Counted from the stretch's first letter, positions 8,501 through 18,733 are shown. The stretch: DNA of 64,000 nt from Schlesneria paludicola DSM 18645 (GCF_000255655.1 NZ_JH636435.1:498209-562208), one strand, 5' to 3'. Made by a program: numbers and translations. The notes: generated by a model from the letters alone, not told the origin.

Positions 8501-11404
8501 ATCGGGATCGGTCCGAATGATGAGATCACCGTCGCGCCACAAGAAGGCGAATGGACGCCGGCCTCGGCGGTGTTCGCGGTGCGGCAAGGTGGCTTTTACG
8601 GCGGGATGATGTCGCATCACAAGCCAACGCCACCAACGGATTTCGAACATCCATTCTGCTGGTTTCCGCGTCTGGCCGACAATAGCGGTGGTGGACAAGT
8701 CTGGGTCCCGGCGAATCATTGGGGCCCCTTGGGGGGCCAGCTTCTGCACCTGTCCTATGGACAGTGTAAGCTCATGATCCTCGCTCGGGAGCCACTGCCT
8801 TATGACCTGGAACCAGATGGAACAGTGACGTCGCGCCTCGCACTCCATCGATCCCCGCAAATCACCATGAACGGGGTGACAACCGACTTGCCGCTGTCCT
8901 TTGGCTCAGGCATTCATCGCGGTCGTTTTAATCACCACGATGGCCACCTCTATTTGACAGGACTTAAAGGCTGGGTGACCAGTGCCGTCAACGATGGCTG
9001 CTTCCAACGCGTTCGCTACCAGAATCAGCCCGTCGATGCACTTATTGCAATGAAAACGTATCGAAATGGCATCGCGCTCACGTTCTCGCGGCCACTGAAA
9101 GCCGAAGACGTGACCGATATCGACAACTACCAGTTGGAAGCATGGAATATCCACTGGTCCGCGGAATATGGGTCTCCCGACCTCAAGCCGTCGGCCCCCG
9201 GCCAAGTGGGACGCGATCCCGTCGAGCCGAAATCAGTCACATTGCTGGATGATCATCGCACCGTATTCCTCGAGCTCCCGGACCTGAAGCCGGTGGATCA
9301 AATGGGCATCACCTATTCGTTTCATTCCGCAGACGGCGCGCCGCTCGAGCAAACGGCTTACTTGACATTAAACGGAGTGTCGGACGAGACGATGCCTGAA
9401 GAAAAGCTGCATCGTTCGCGACAAGACATTGAACGAGCAGAACTCTTGTCACGGCTCGCCCCAGGCATCCGTGTGACGGCACCATTTCTGAAGTCAACGC
9501 TCCAGCGCCGTATGGTCGCGTGGTCGGACCTGACTCCCAATCAGCCGAATCAGGTCATCCAGGCAGAAGGCTATTTGAAAGTTCCAGCGACGGGCGACTA
9601 TCGCTTCCTTGCCAGTGTCGCGGGCCATGCAGAATTGCGTCTGCTGGGAAAGACTTACCCGCTCGGCGACCAAGCCGTTACCGTGAGGCTGCGAAAGGGA
9701 ATGACCCCCATCGCGATCCAGCATTCGTGCTCCACATCACAGCCTCACTTTCGGCTGATGTGGGAGTCGGATCGCTTCCCGCGCGAATCGATTCCGGCCA
9801 CCCTTCTATTTCACGAACGAACAACTGAGGAAACACCGAGGGTAATCGCGACGGCAGCTTCTGGCGAGTTGCTGTTTGCAAGACTCAAGTGCGCTCAGTG
9901 CCATCTCGATTCCGCATCCGCATCCGCGTTCGTGCAGACGGCCGCGGACGTCGAGCGGCTGCGGCAAGCTCCATCACTCATCGGTATCGGGACAAGAGTC
10001 ACACCGGAATGGTTAGCGGCCTGGTTACGCAATCCAGGGCATGTTCGCCCTGGGGCAACGATGCCCGCGTTGATCGCGGAACACGATGATGCGGCAGTTG
10101 CCGATCTGGTCGCGTATCTCAGCTCGTTGCGCACCACAGAACGCTCGAACGAATCATCGCCAGCCGCCCCCTCTGACTCGAATAGTGCGGTTCTCACGGG
10201 TGAACAACGCTTCGAACGCTTGGGTTGTATTGCCTGCCACACGTTCACACCTGCCGAAGACAATCCGGACTGGCATCGTATGTCGTTGCAATTCATCAAT
10301 CACAAGTATCAGCCGGGTCAGCTTGAACAATTCCTGCGCGCGCCGCAGCAACATCATGTGGGAGGCCACATGCCAAACTTCCATCTCACTTCGGAAGAGT
10401 CTCAGTCACTCGCAGCACACCTCACCGCGACTGCAAAAGGCGTCATCGAGACAATTCAACCGGCCAATCCAGGTGACGCGGAGCGAGGTAAAAAGCGATT
10501 CGCCGAACTTCGTTGCGATCGATGCCACCAGGCATCAGAGACAGGACAACTTGCGACCGCCGACGTACGCTCACCGTTCAAAGGCGCTGGCTCCATGGGG
10601 TGTCTGTCCGAAGCGTCAACGTCATCGGGAAAGATCCCCCACTACTCACTGACCAATGCCGAGCGAGACGCACTCCTCGCCTATGTGAAGTCACCACGTG
10701 ACGCATCGAAATCGGACAACAAAGCCGGAACGGCCACGCGATCAAGCGAGCTATCGACACGTGACTTGTTCGTATCATTGCGATGCGTGGCCTGTCATGC
10801 CCGCGATGAATCATCAGCCGCCTGGCCGGAAATTGTCGCCGAAGAAGGTTCCGGAAAAATGCCAGAAACGGTTCCTCAATTGACCTGGGTCGGCGAAAAA
10901 TTGCAGGGGCCCTGGATTGCCGCTCAGATCAAGGGTGAACTGAGACAAAAGACGCGGCCATGGATCAAAGCGCGCATGCCGAGCTTCCCGGTCTATGCCG
11001 ATCTGATCGCCCATGCGATGGCAAGTGAACATGGAGTCGACTTCGCCGAACCTGTGCCGACCAATCTTGATCCCGATCGAATCGAAACAGGACGTCGATT
11101 GACTCTTCGTGACGGGGGACTCGACTGCCGTCAGTGCCATGGCGTCGGTAAGGAACGCCCTCAAGGAGACGTCGCGACCCAGATCGCGTTGGGCATCAAC
11201 TTTGCCATGACGCATGAACGCGTGCGGCCCGAGTTTGTGCTGCGACAGTTACTTGATCCACCGCGTTATGACGTTGGTTCAAGAATGCCGAGGTTCGCGC
11301 CGGACCTAAAAACCACTGCCGCACGGCATATCGACCAAGGAGACGCCAAGAAGCAGTTCGAGGCGATCAAGCAGTTCCTTTGGTCAATTCAGTCAGAAGA
11401 CTGA
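5519..11404 (+). CDS. Exported multidomain protein: sugar-isomerase-like barrel, LamG, beta-propeller, PA14-like, five CXXCH haem sites
   Basis: 1961 residues from ATG 5519, which gives a clean signal peptide (MMKRAWIGLLAICLVLNSHS, cleavage near LFA-ADA); an in-frame ATG at 5450 would bury it. In order: a xylose-isomerase/epimerase-like TIM barrel (about 35-300, with VGIVYNLHHGHDH); a LamG/concanavalin-like domain (about 320-500); a region resembling the DUF6797 domain of PVC-group haem proteins (about 530-700); a six-bladed propeller like glucose/sorbosone dehydrogenases (about 820-1180); a PA14-like module (about 1350-1440); then five c-type haem motifs, CAQCH, CIACH, CDRCH, CVACH and CRQCH, at about residues 1458, 1570, 1666, 1756 and 1870. 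A role in periplasmic carbohydrate oxidation with electron export is inferred. The gene is convergent with its downstream neighbour, 26 bp away. The substrate is unknown. Confidence 0.85.
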   Translation: MMKRAWIGLLAICLVLNSHSRLFAADADANGLFARKNLVAWCIVPFDSKKRGPEERAAMLEKLGFTQFAYDYRAEHIPTFDAELDALKRHHIELSAWWFPTVFNDEAKMTLAVFKKHHVTPQLWVTGGGEPTKSEPEQQQRVKAEAARIRPIAEAAAAVGCKVALYNHGGWFGEPENQIAIIQELKLPNVGIVYNLHHGHDHLERFPELLKKMQPYLLTLNLNGMVKAGDRQGQKILQLGQGDFDLALLKTIKSSGFEGPIGILGHTDDDAEERLHDNLDGLDWLLPQLQGVAAGPKPKMRTPVPAGQNAAAVQPRANLTHVVDGKFGKALDGKAGGAYIAGRDDFHQFPLTIECWTKLTESAPYNILVSNELKSSGTHWELFSMAGSGRLTSYTPGFAPEHCHTTTPICDGKWHHVAMILEVDRVRLYADGHLVADQKHQRTEMKTINGNLAIASLVDQQIGCTGLVDEVRISRGIRPPTAVMEKVYTVDESTLGLWHLDELVNQKQFDDALKLSPALISMNVTSADASAGRPKIEGHWGEDALGFRWTEADSRDDRLGQMDTGPFFSGSITGAGGTVYKGVVVRVGENRTASICYDTELIRASAGWTGFLKFDPARFGIIVPPQVAGDVAFTTPRLGGWTRTDEFSKFRESSEYGGLPKEEAHYEGLYRHANRVTLKFAIGSITSGLPTEILESPWLEENHGASALSRTIQVGPSSTPLSLLVAEAGARIRLIADHEVASLRPGPANSQIVVVPAHAKPITFKLLFAAAGANDAAFNRLASESPKPEDLSQLLKPGSTIWGEPLVTQGEVSSSPAALTIDTITLPFENRFKALMFCGGHDFLPDGRAFVCTLHGDVWLVDGIDDTLQKITWRRFATGLFQPLGVKLVPRQNSDRSTSKQFDLYVVGRDQISRLHDINGDGEADFYENFNNDAYVSLNGHEYVTCLETDRAGNFYYIKGNCNSATPHDGSLLQVSPDGTKLSVYATGFRNSNGIGIGPNDEITVAPQEGEWTPASAVFAVRQGGFYGGMMSHHKPTPPTDFEHPFCWFPRLADNSGGGQVWVPANHWGPLGGQLLHLSYGQCKLMILAREPLPYDLEPDGTVTSRLALHRSPQITMNGVTTDLPLSFGSGIHRGRFNHHDGHLYLTGLKGWVTSAVNDGCFQRVRYQNQPVDALIAMKTYRNGIALTFSRPLKAEDVTDIDNYQLEAWNIHWSAEYGSPDLKPSAPGQVGRDPVEPKSVTLLDDHRTVFLELPDLKPVDQMGITYSFHSADGAPLEQTAYLTLNGVSDETMPEEKLHRSRQDIERAELLSRLAPGIRVTAPFLKSTLQRRMVAWSDLTPNQPNQVIQAEGYLKVPATGDYRFLASVAGHAELRLLGKTYPLGDQAVTVRLRKGMTPIAIQHSCSTSQPHFRLMWESDRFPRESIPATLLFHERTTEETPRVIATAASGELLFARLKCAQCHLDSASASAFVQTAADVERLRQAPSLIGIGTRVTPEWLAAWLRNPGHVRPGATMPALIAEHDDAAVADLVAYLSSLRTTERSNESSPAAPSDSNSAVLTGEQRFERLGCIACHTFTPAEDNPDWHRMSLQFINHKYQPGQLEQFLRAPQQHHVGGHMPNFHLTSEESQSLAAHLTATAKGVIETIQPANPGDAERGKKRFAELRCDRCHQASETGQLATADVRSPFKGAGSMGCLSEASTSSGKIPHYSLTNAERDALLAYVKSPRDASKSDNKAGTATRSSELSTRDLFVSLRCVACHARDESSAAWPEIVAEEGSGKMPETVPQLTWVGEKLQGPWIAAQIKGELRQKTRPWIKARMPSFPVYADLIAHAMASEHGVDFAEPVPTNLDPDRIETGRRLTLRDGGLDCRQCHGVGKERPQGDVATQIALGINFAMTHERVRPEFVLRQLLDPPRYDVGSRMPRFAPDLKTTAARHIDQGDAKKQFEAIKQFLWSIQSED

Positions 11405-11430
11405 CTTCTTTAAACGATCGTCAGCCACAG

Positions 11431-14400
11431 TCACTGGGGCTTCGTTGAACCCTGGTGAGTGTGAACAGACGGATCGCCGTGGATCGGCAGCAGTTCGTAA
11501 AGTTCCCGTTTGGCATCCTTCGAGGAACGACCGGCAAAGGTAAAGAACTTGCCACTGCTCGCAAACAGTGGCCCTGACAAAAGTTCTTCGGACAAATCTC
11601 CATGAATAGGGGATTGTCCGAGCCTTGCCCCGGTCTCCACATTCAACCACGTCATGACTGGCATTGATCGCGATCCTCCGGCATCGACGCGATGCGCCAC
11701 GGCGCACGTCGTACCATTCAACCAGAACATCTCCATGCGGTGGGCGATCGGGACAAACCAGACGGGCGCCCCGGACTCCCGCGAGAGGGACAACAGTCCT
11801 CGAGGCGTGTCGACCACAATCCGGCTGTCACTCGCGCCAAGGATTCCGCGAACATCAGCGATGGGGCGACTCCAAACCGTGCGTCCATTTTGAAGATCGA
11901 AACAGCAAACCTCGCGAACGCCAGGAAGCGCGACGATCACGCACTGTCCATTCACGATCGGTGCATGGACACGAAAATCATCCGCCAATTCATCGACGGG
12001 CCTTCGCAAAGTCAGATGACGTCGCAACCATTTCATTTCGCCTTTCCAATCGAAGCACGCGGTCGTTCCCGCCACGGTACAAATGGCCAACCGATCATTG
12101 AATTTCAATTGTGCGGCGTACCATCGCTCTACTGGTTCGCGCAGGGTCATCAACTCGCGTCTCTCAGTGACCGCTCCCGTGGAATCGTCAAACCACGTTG
12201 CCGCGACGTGAACCAAATCGTCGTCACCTTTCGTCGCAGTGACCGTAAACAATCTGCCATTCCAGATGACGGGATCAGCAAGGACACCCAATGACGGTCG
12301 TTGCCGCCACACAATATTCCCCTGCGCCAACCCAATACAAACTAGCTCTGGTCCCGCCTTGGTCAATCGGCGAACGAACAGATGATGCTCGGTCACCAGC
12401 GGTTTCATTGGAATGAACGGCAGCAGATGACTGTCCGCCTGTTCGCCACCCAAACCGCACGACCAGATTGTCTCGGCGTCATCTTTTGAATAGCACGTGA
12501 TTTGAAATCGATTGCTCACATAAAAACGACGACCGTCGGAGGTTGCCGCGAGTTGCCTTCCGATGGCATCGTTGATTCGAAACTCCCAGCGTCCCGGATC
12601 AGTTCCGAAGTCACCGTCCATACGGGCGCGAAAAACCAATGCATAGGGACGCACTTCAAGTGGCAACTGATCCGAGCGTTCTTCATGATCCACAAGGTGA
12701 CGTCTCGCGCGCTGATCACCAAGGTCTCGAATCAATGCTTCAAATGCCGTTTTGGGCAGCGTCGCGGAATTCAATGCGACAGACGCATCTTTCAGTTCCA
12801 CCAATGCCGCAGACGCCTGTGTGTCGGACGATTGACCAGCGAGCGTTCGCGCAAGGATCAATCGAGGTGCGACGACATCGTGCCCATTCCCTTCGCGACT
12901 CTGTTGTGCATCCAGATAACGTTGAATGGCCGATTCACACTGGCCGCTCGCCAGATCTCGATCACCAAGCCAAACGCTGGCGTCACGTGCGGCATCGGTT
13001 CCCAGGAACTGCTGTGTAATTCGAGCAACGGCGACAAGGTCGTTCTGATTCGTGGCCGCGCGCAACCGAATCGATCCCAACTCTTGATAGCGTTCCGCCA
13101 TCGCTGTGCGGAATTCGGGAAGTTCATCCAGCCGCATTTTCTGAAGCGCCCCAAACGACACGAACCACGCCGAATCGCTGGCGTCAGGCAATAGAACCTG
13201 GTCGTCGTCCGGCATTGTCGTGGTGGCGATGCGACAGGCCTCGTCAAAGTTCGAGCTGGAAAGTGCCGCCTGGATCTCGGCCCGAGCGCTATAGGCGGCC
13301 TTGTTGACACTCAAAACCAACGGGTGCCGCAAGCTCGGTGACAGGATGTTCGCAGCCCCATCGTCGAGCTGCGGAGCGTACTCTGCCACGAGCGATTCCG
13401 CCCATCGGGCGTGGCGATTGAGTTCCACCCCGCGTTCACTCGAATGCACATCCGGCTGGGGCAACGTGCTCCAGAACGAAGCCGCGCGTGCCGACGTCCA
13501 GGCAGTATCCCAGTCCTGCCCATAAACCGCGCAAAGAATCTCATGTGACTGCAGTTGATCGCAGACAGGCTGAAAAGGGTTCTTCGTCCAGGCCGGGCCA
13601 CGCAACACGGCTTGGCGGATTTGAAAACTTGCGGCAGATCCATCCGCTTCCACAATTTGTCGGCCAAGTTCAGCATACCTCTGCGCCATTCTCATGGCGG
13701 TAGAATTGTTGGTTGCGTCGCACAGCATCGAGGCCTCATGCAGCAATTTGTATTTTCGGACGAAACTCAATTTGGAATCGATCGCGACACTAAGCAACTG
13801 CTCAAAGACTTCCCTGCCGACCTCATCGGTGGGCCGCCGGGCCACAAATGCGACGGCGTTGGCAATGAACCACTCCGTCGAATCCACATCGTCCGGCTGT
13901 TGATCAAGCACACGTTGCTTCCAAACGGAAACGTCGATCGGACCGTCTGCAGGAGTGACGACCACTCGGTTCAGCAATTCGCGTGGAAACAGCTCTGTTA
14001 AACCCGACAGTTCGCGCCCGCACAGATGGTTGACTCGAATCGTGGCCGCGTCATCGCTGGATGAGCCAAACAGCCCGAACGTCGCGATCTCGTCGGCCGG
14101 ACGGTCGGAATACTCCTCTGCAATGGCCCCCCAATGTCGCCCATCACCGCTGATCGAGACGTGGATCTGATCCAGTCCGAGAATCCACTTTAACCAAATC
14201 GGCTGTACCAACATTGATTTTGGACCATGACGAGAGTCATGGTCCGTCTGACGCGCGTCCTGACTCTCGCTGCGCGGGCTCAGTACGAGACCTTCATTTG
14301 CAAGCCCCTTCCTGAACTCCCATTGGTAAATCGGTCGCCCATCGCGATCCCCCAGAAAGAAGCCGGTTCCCCCGTCAGCAGACAGCATTCGCGCACTGAT

Positions 14401-15750
14401 CTCACTGAGCCTTCCGGACAACGCCGCGTCTTCAAGTCCAGGCAGGTGCTTGAATGGTACGCTTGTGATCGCCTCTACGGGACCACGCTCGACAACTAAT
14501 GACACCGAGCCATCGTCCTCTGATACGAGGTGGCCGGATCCAACCGGCACGCTGGCCCAGGAAAGACCCGCCGCGTTTCCGTCAACGATTCGTCTTTGAT
14601 CCGTGTCATCGTGCATCGGCAATGGATCGCTCCGATGCATTGTGAGCCCACGTAACCGAAACTGCCCCGAAACGTAAACCTCGATTGGTGGAATCGTGAG
14701 CGGGCCGGACATCAAAATCAGTCCTCCGCGCGCCAGCACAAGGCTCTGATCCTGGTGTCGAATATCAAATGTTCCTGGCGTCGAACGCGCGTACGCGCCG
14801 CTGTCTGTCGTCACCAACGCCCAACGCGAAGGACGGGGCGATGCATCATTTCTCACAATCTGATACGCCGCCCACAATGGCGGCTCGCAGTGCGGGAAGA
14901 ATCGAAATGCCAGTCCGGTCTTACCAGTCCAAAACAACAGGGTCAGGTCAGACACATCAAATGGTGTCATTCGCAACACGGCATCGCCCGGCCAAGGGGC
15001 TCGAAGTTTGCCAAGCCCCTGAAATCGAGTGATTCGATGAGCGGGCTTGCCAATCAGCTCCGTCGACAATCCAAATGAATCGGGCTCAACCGATTCCAGC
15101 CACAGTTTGGCAACCGATTCGGCAAGCTCGTCGTGACCGGATCGCTGATAGTCCGCAGTCCATCGACTGCTGTCTGGACTCCAAACAGATGCATCCTCCG
15201 CCAACGATGCCGTCCACGGGCCGCTCACCGTGCCTGATCGCAAACGAGTCGAATCGGCGGGCATCGTTTCGCTATCGGATTGCAACATCAAGGCAGATCG
15301 CGTGTCCTCGTTTTCTTCCACGCCAGTGACACGATCCGCGGCGTTCGGACGATCCGCCGTTTCGGGGGGAGCGGAGACGTCGTCGTGAACAGATTTCGTC
15401 GATAACACGTGACCAACACGAACGATTGCAGGTGCGAACATCCAAAACCAGATCGTCAGGCCGATCCCGGCCACGATACCGATGACGGACACGAACATTC
15501 GAGATCGGACTGCACCAGCGCGAGCCTGATGTGACGAGGGCACGACCGCCATCGGCGACCCGCGCAGTTCGTGGTCCGCTCCGAGAACGTTGCCCAAGTT
15601 CAATTTCGCAACCAGATCAGGCAATCGGCCGCACGCCAGACGGAACTCCGCCGAATCCCTCCACCGCGATCTCACGCTCGAGACCTCGTCTGGGGTCAGC
15701 TCTGTTGCGGACTTTTCTTGCAACAATCGAAGCAGGTCTTGGTCGGTCAT
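11431..15750 (-). CDS. Membrane-anchored PQQ-type beta-propeller protein with TPR-like region
   Basis: About 1439 residues from the ATG at 15750 (MTDQDLLRLLQEKSATELTP); the frame is open to 15948, but the extra 66 residues look non-coding, and the chosen N-terminus resembles that of planctomycete membrane propeller proteins. There is a cytoplasmic head (1-80), one TM helix (about 85-107), a Ser/Asp-rich linker, and a central region with LamG-like beta segments. A helical, TPR-like stretch (about 650-1000) is followed by a C-terminal propeller of PQQ/YVTN-like blades (repeats such as VCIGLAQGNIVWRQRPSL and CFDLQNGRTVWSRPIADV). No haem CXXCH is seen, so it may be a scaffold or assembly protein rather than a dehydrogenase. 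The function is not assigned. Confidence 0.75.
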   Translation of the reverse strand: MTDQDLLRLLQEKSATELTPDEVSSVRSRWRDSAEFRLACGRLPDLVAKLNLGNVLGADHELRGSPMAVVPSSHQARAGAVRSRMFVSVIGIVAGIGLTIWFWMFAPAIVRVGHVLSTKSVHDDVSAPPETADRPNAADRVTGVEENEDTRSALMLQSDSETMPADSTRLRSGTVSGPWTASLAEDASVWSPDSSRWTADYQRSGHDELAESVAKLWLESVEPDSFGLSTELIGKPAHRITRFQGLGKLRAPWPGDAVLRMTPFDVSDLTLLFWTGKTGLAFRFFPHCEPPLWAAYQIVRNDASPRPSRWALVTTDSGAYARSTPGTFDIRHQDQSLVLARGGLILMSGPLTIPPIEVYVSGQFRLRGLTMHRSDPLPMHDDTDQRRIVDGNAAGLSWASVPVGSGHLVSEDDGSVSLVVERGPVEAITSVPFKHLPGLEDAALSGRLSEISARMLSADGGTGFFLGDRDGRPIYQWEFRKGLANEGLVLSPRSESQDARQTDHDSRHGPKSMLVQPIWLKWILGLDQIHVSISGDGRHWGAIAEEYSDRPADEIATFGLFGSSSDDAATIRVNHLCGRELSGLTELFPRELLNRVVVTPADGPIDVSVWKQRVLDQQPDDVDSTEWFIANAVAFVARRPTDEVGREVFEQLLSVAIDSKLSFVRKYKLLHEASMLCDATNNSTAMRMAQRYAELGRQIVEADGSAASFQIRQAVLRGPAWTKNPFQPVCDQLQSHEILCAVYGQDWDTAWTSARAASFWSTLPQPDVHSSERGVELNRHARWAESLVAEYAPQLDDGAANILSPSLRHPLVLSVNKAAYSARAEIQAALSSSNFDEACRIATTTMPDDDQVLLPDASDSAWFVSFGALQKMRLDELPEFRTAMAERYQELGSIRLRAATNQNDLVAVARITQQFLGTDAARDASVWLGDRDLASGQCESAIQRYLDAQQSREGNGHDVVAPRLILARTLAGQSSDTQASAALVELKDASVALNSATLPKTAFEALIRDLGDQRARRHLVDHEERSDQLPLEVRPYALVFRARMDGDFGTDPGRWEFRINDAIGRQLAATSDGRRFYVSNRFQITCYSKDDAETIWSCGLGGEQADSHLLPFIPMKPLVTEHHLFVRRLTKAGPELVCIGLAQGNIVWRQRPSLGVLADPVIWNGRLFTVTATKGDDDLVHVAATWFDDSTGAVTERRELMTLREPVERWYAAQLKFNDRLAICTVAGTTACFDWKGEMKWLRRHLTLRRPVDELADDFRVHAPIVNGQCVIVALPGVREVCCFDLQNGRTVWSRPIADVRGILGASDSRIVVDTPRGLLSLSRESGAPVWFVPIAHRMEMFWLNGTTCAVAHRVDAGGSRSMPVMTWLNVETGARLGQSPIHGDLSEELLSGPLFASSGKFFTFAGRSSKDAKRELYELLPIHGDPSVHTHQGSTKPQ

Positions 15751-15976
15751 TCGGAGTCCGACTTGCGAGTTTCGCCTGAGATGGCCTCGGCGGATGGACA
15801 ACAGTCTGTCGCCATCGAGATACCTGGCCCCACGACAGCTTGACGGCACCGCGACATCATACCGCCAAAGTGCCCCCATCCGTGTTTCGACGGACAAGAA
15901 AATGCCGCCGCCGTTCGACACGGTCTCACCCACATCGAACGGCGGCAAATGACTTCGCTTTCAACAAATCATCCGG

Positions 15977-18733
15977 TCATTTTTTTTCCGTCGATTCCGC
16001 GGCCTTCTTTGCAGCCGCCCAATCCCCAGCGACTGCGGTCAAAATCTTCTTCGGATCAATGTGCTTTCGGAACGTGTCTCGAATTTTCTCTGGAGTCAAC
16101 TCCGCAATTCGCTGTTCCATTTTCACGTAGTAATCCATTGTGCGATCCGCGACGAGCGTCGATTCGAGAACCTGAGCCAGCTTGGAATCTTCCGTTCGCA
16201 TCACTTCCTGCCCCTGCAGGAAGCCACGGCGAGCATCATCCAATTCTTTCTGGGTCACGCCACCATTCAGGAATCGGTCAAGTTCCTCGCTGATTCCATC
16301 GACGATCTTTTCCAAGTTGGCAGGATTATAAATTGCATACATTGTCAGCGTCGCGCGGGTGTCGAGCGAACTGGCGACCATCGACGAACCGACACCATAC
16401 GACAGGCCTTCCTTTTGTCGAATTCGGTCACCCAATCGCGACGACAGTGCCCCCGCACCGAAGATGTAGTTCCCAATCACCAAGGCCGGATAGTCGGGAT
16501 CATCATCGCGCATCGGAATCACACCACCCGAAAAGTAAAAGGCGTTTGCCTTGTCCGGAGTGGCAATTTGAATCAGATCGGCTTTGATATCGGGAGTGAC
16601 GTTCCGGGGAATTCGCTCGTACGGTTGTTTCGCCTTCCAACCACGCAGCATGCTGGTGAGAGCCTGAACGGTCGGTTCCTCGTCAAAGTCACCAACGATC
16701 GTCAATTGCCCAGCCTGAGCGCCGACGAAATCTGAATACAGTTTCTTCAGCGTCGCGATATCCACTTCATCCGTTTGTCGGATTTCTTCTTCGCTGGTCG
16801 GGTAATACCGCACGTCGCCGATGGGATAAGGGTTCAGCGCACGCCGAACGGCTTTCAGCGCCAATTGCTGTGGATCAGTCGATCCCTGTTCCAAGTCGGA
16901 ACGATGACCTCGTTTCAGGATCTCCAGTTCAGAGGCCGGAAAGACAGGTTCTCGCAACACTTGCCGCAACAAGTCGATGACCGCGACCAAGTTATCGCGT
17001 TTGGTCTGGATCACGAAGGTGGCGTCACCTGCAGAACTGGTCGTACCAAGCGACGCCAGATTCTTGTCAAGTTGATCCTGCAACTGCTGCCGCGTCAGCT
17101 GTTTCGTTCCCTTCGTCATCAGGAAAGGAAGGAAGGATGTCGCTTTTGACATCCCGAAGAGGGTCTTTTCGTCGCCATAGCACAGATTCAATCGCAAGAC
17201 GACGGTGTTGCCGCGCGTCTTCTTCGGAAGCAGGGCCACTTTGACCCCTTCAATCATCTTGCGGGTGGTACGTCCTTCGATCTTCCGAGGATCGACATCA
17301 AACGCTTCACCGACCGCCGTATCACTACGCCCCTTGTAGTCGCCAATCATCTCGTCCAGATTCGGCGTGGCAGGAATTGGAGTTCGCTGAGCTTCTTTCG
17401 TGGGATAATAAATCCCGATCGTACGGTTACTGGGCTGCAAATACGCCCGCGCGACGCGGCTGACATCCTTGGCAGTGACCTGCTCAAGCCGATCACGATA
17501 GATGAAGTACAGGCGCCAATCCCCCTGGGCGGCCCATTCGCTGAGATGAACGGCCAACTGCGCGGAATTCGACGCTTCTTGCTCACGCTGCTTCAGCAGT
17601 CGCTGCTTGGCTCGTTCCACTTCCTCGTCTTTGACGCCTTGATCGATGACCGATTGCAACGAATCCAGCAATCCGTCGAGCACCGCTTCGGGTGAATTTC
17701 CCGTCGCCACTTCTGCCATGAACCTCAGCACACCCGGGTCATGCAACGCATAGGCGGCCCCCGAAACACTCGACGCCTTCTTCTGTTCGACCAGCGCCTT
17801 GTACAACCGGCCGGACGGGGTCATGGTCAGCACGGACTCAAGCACATCGATCGGGGCAAAATCCGGATGACCGCCTGAAGGAATGTGATACAGGGCCCCG
17901 ACCACGCTCACTTCACCGACACGCCGCAGCGCGACGGTGCGTTCGCCGTCTTGAGCCGGCTCTTCCGTGTATGTCGGGGTCAGAATCCGCTCCGGCTTCG
18001 GAATCGCGCCGAAGTACTTCCCAACCAGTTCTAACGCTTTCGGCTCTTCAAATCGCCCTGCGATAATCACCATCGCATTGTCGGGCTGATAGTATCGTTT
18101 GTAGAACGCTTTCAGATTTTCGACGGGAACCTTCTCGATGTCGGCTCGATTTCCGATCGTCGACTGTCCGTAGTTGTGCCAATTGAAAGCGGCGCTCATG
18201 ATCCGCTGGCTCAGAATCGAATGCGGATTGTTCTCGCCACGCTCGAACTCGTTCCGAACAACCGTCATTTCCGACGCGAGATCTTCACCTTTGACGTAGC
18301 TGTTCGTCATCCGATCCGCTTCAAGACGGATCGCGAACTCCAGATTGTCGTCATTCGCAGGCAACGTCTCGTAATAGTTCGTGCGATCCAGCCACGTCGT
18401 TCCGTTAAATTCGGCTCCCCGGGCCTGCAATAACTTCGGCACCGACGGATGATCCGGCGTTCCTTTGAACAGCATATGCTCAAGCAGGTGTGCCATCCCC
18501 GCTTCACCATAACCCTCATGTCGCGATCCTACGAAGACAGTCAGATTGACGGTGACGGTTGGTTTTGACGGATCGGGGAAGAGCAACACCTTCATTCCGT
18601 TTTCAAGGCGATGCTCACTAATTCCTTCGATGGTCGTGATCTTCATAACTTTTGGCGCTTCTGCTCCATGAAGTGTGAAACCTAGGATTGCTGACGAGAT
18701 CGCCAACGCTCCCGCGACAAGACGCATTAACAT
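15977..18733 (-). CDS. M16 family zinc metallopeptidase, exported
   Basis: 918 residues. The start at 18733 is set by a near-perfect AGGAGGAG ribosome binding site nine bases upstream and yields a signal peptide (MLMRLVAGALAISSAILGFT, then LHGAEA); longer in-frame starts up to 19036 have no such support. The N-terminal M16 domain carries the inverted zinc motif HLLEH (in MAHLLEHMLFKGTPDHP), with a downstream Glu in VVRNEFERGENNP as third ligand. A second, catalytically inactive M16 domain follows (about 480-880, with GLSYGVGSSMVAS). This is the pitrilysin/processing-peptidase layout, with both half-domains in one chain, and the family degrades peptides inside a clam-shell chamber. The signal peptide places it in the periplasm. 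Confidence 0.92.
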   Translation of the reverse strand: MLMRLVAGALAISSAILGFTLHGAEAPKVMKITTIEGISEHRLENGMKVLLFPDPSKPTVTVNLTVFVGSRHEGYGEAGMAHLLEHMLFKGTPDHPSVPKLLQARGAEFNGTTWLDRTNYYETLPANDDNLEFAIRLEADRMTNSYVKGEDLASEMTVVRNEFERGENNPHSILSQRIMSAAFNWHNYGQSTIGNRADIEKVPVENLKAFYKRYYQPDNAMVIIAGRFEEPKALELVGKYFGAIPKPERILTPTYTEEPAQDGERTVALRRVGEVSVVGALYHIPSGGHPDFAPIDVLESVLTMTPSGRLYKALVEQKKASSVSGAAYALHDPGVLRFMAEVATGNSPEAVLDGLLDSLQSVIDQGVKDEEVERAKQRLLKQREQEASNSAQLAVHLSEWAAQGDWRLYFIYRDRLEQVTAKDVSRVARAYLQPSNRTIGIYYPTKEAQRTPIPATPNLDEMIGDYKGRSDTAVGEAFDVDPRKIEGRTTRKMIEGVKVALLPKKTRGNTVVLRLNLCYGDEKTLFGMSKATSFLPFLMTKGTKQLTRQQLQDQLDKNLASLGTTSSAGDATFVIQTKRDNLVAVIDLLRQVLREPVFPASELEILKRGHRSDLEQGSTDPQQLALKAVRRALNPYPIGDVRYYPTSEEEIRQTDEVDIATLKKLYSDFVGAQAGQLTIVGDFDEEPTVQALTSMLRGWKAKQPYERIPRNVTPDIKADLIQIATPDKANAFYFSGGVIPMRDDDPDYPALVIGNYIFGAGALSSRLGDRIRQKEGLSYGVGSSMVASSLDTRATLTMYAIYNPANLEKIVDGISEELDRFLNGGVTQKELDDARRGFLQGQEVMRTEDSKLAQVLESTLVADRTMDYYVKMEQRIAELTPEKIRDTFRKHIDPKKILTAVAGDWAAAKKAAESTEKK

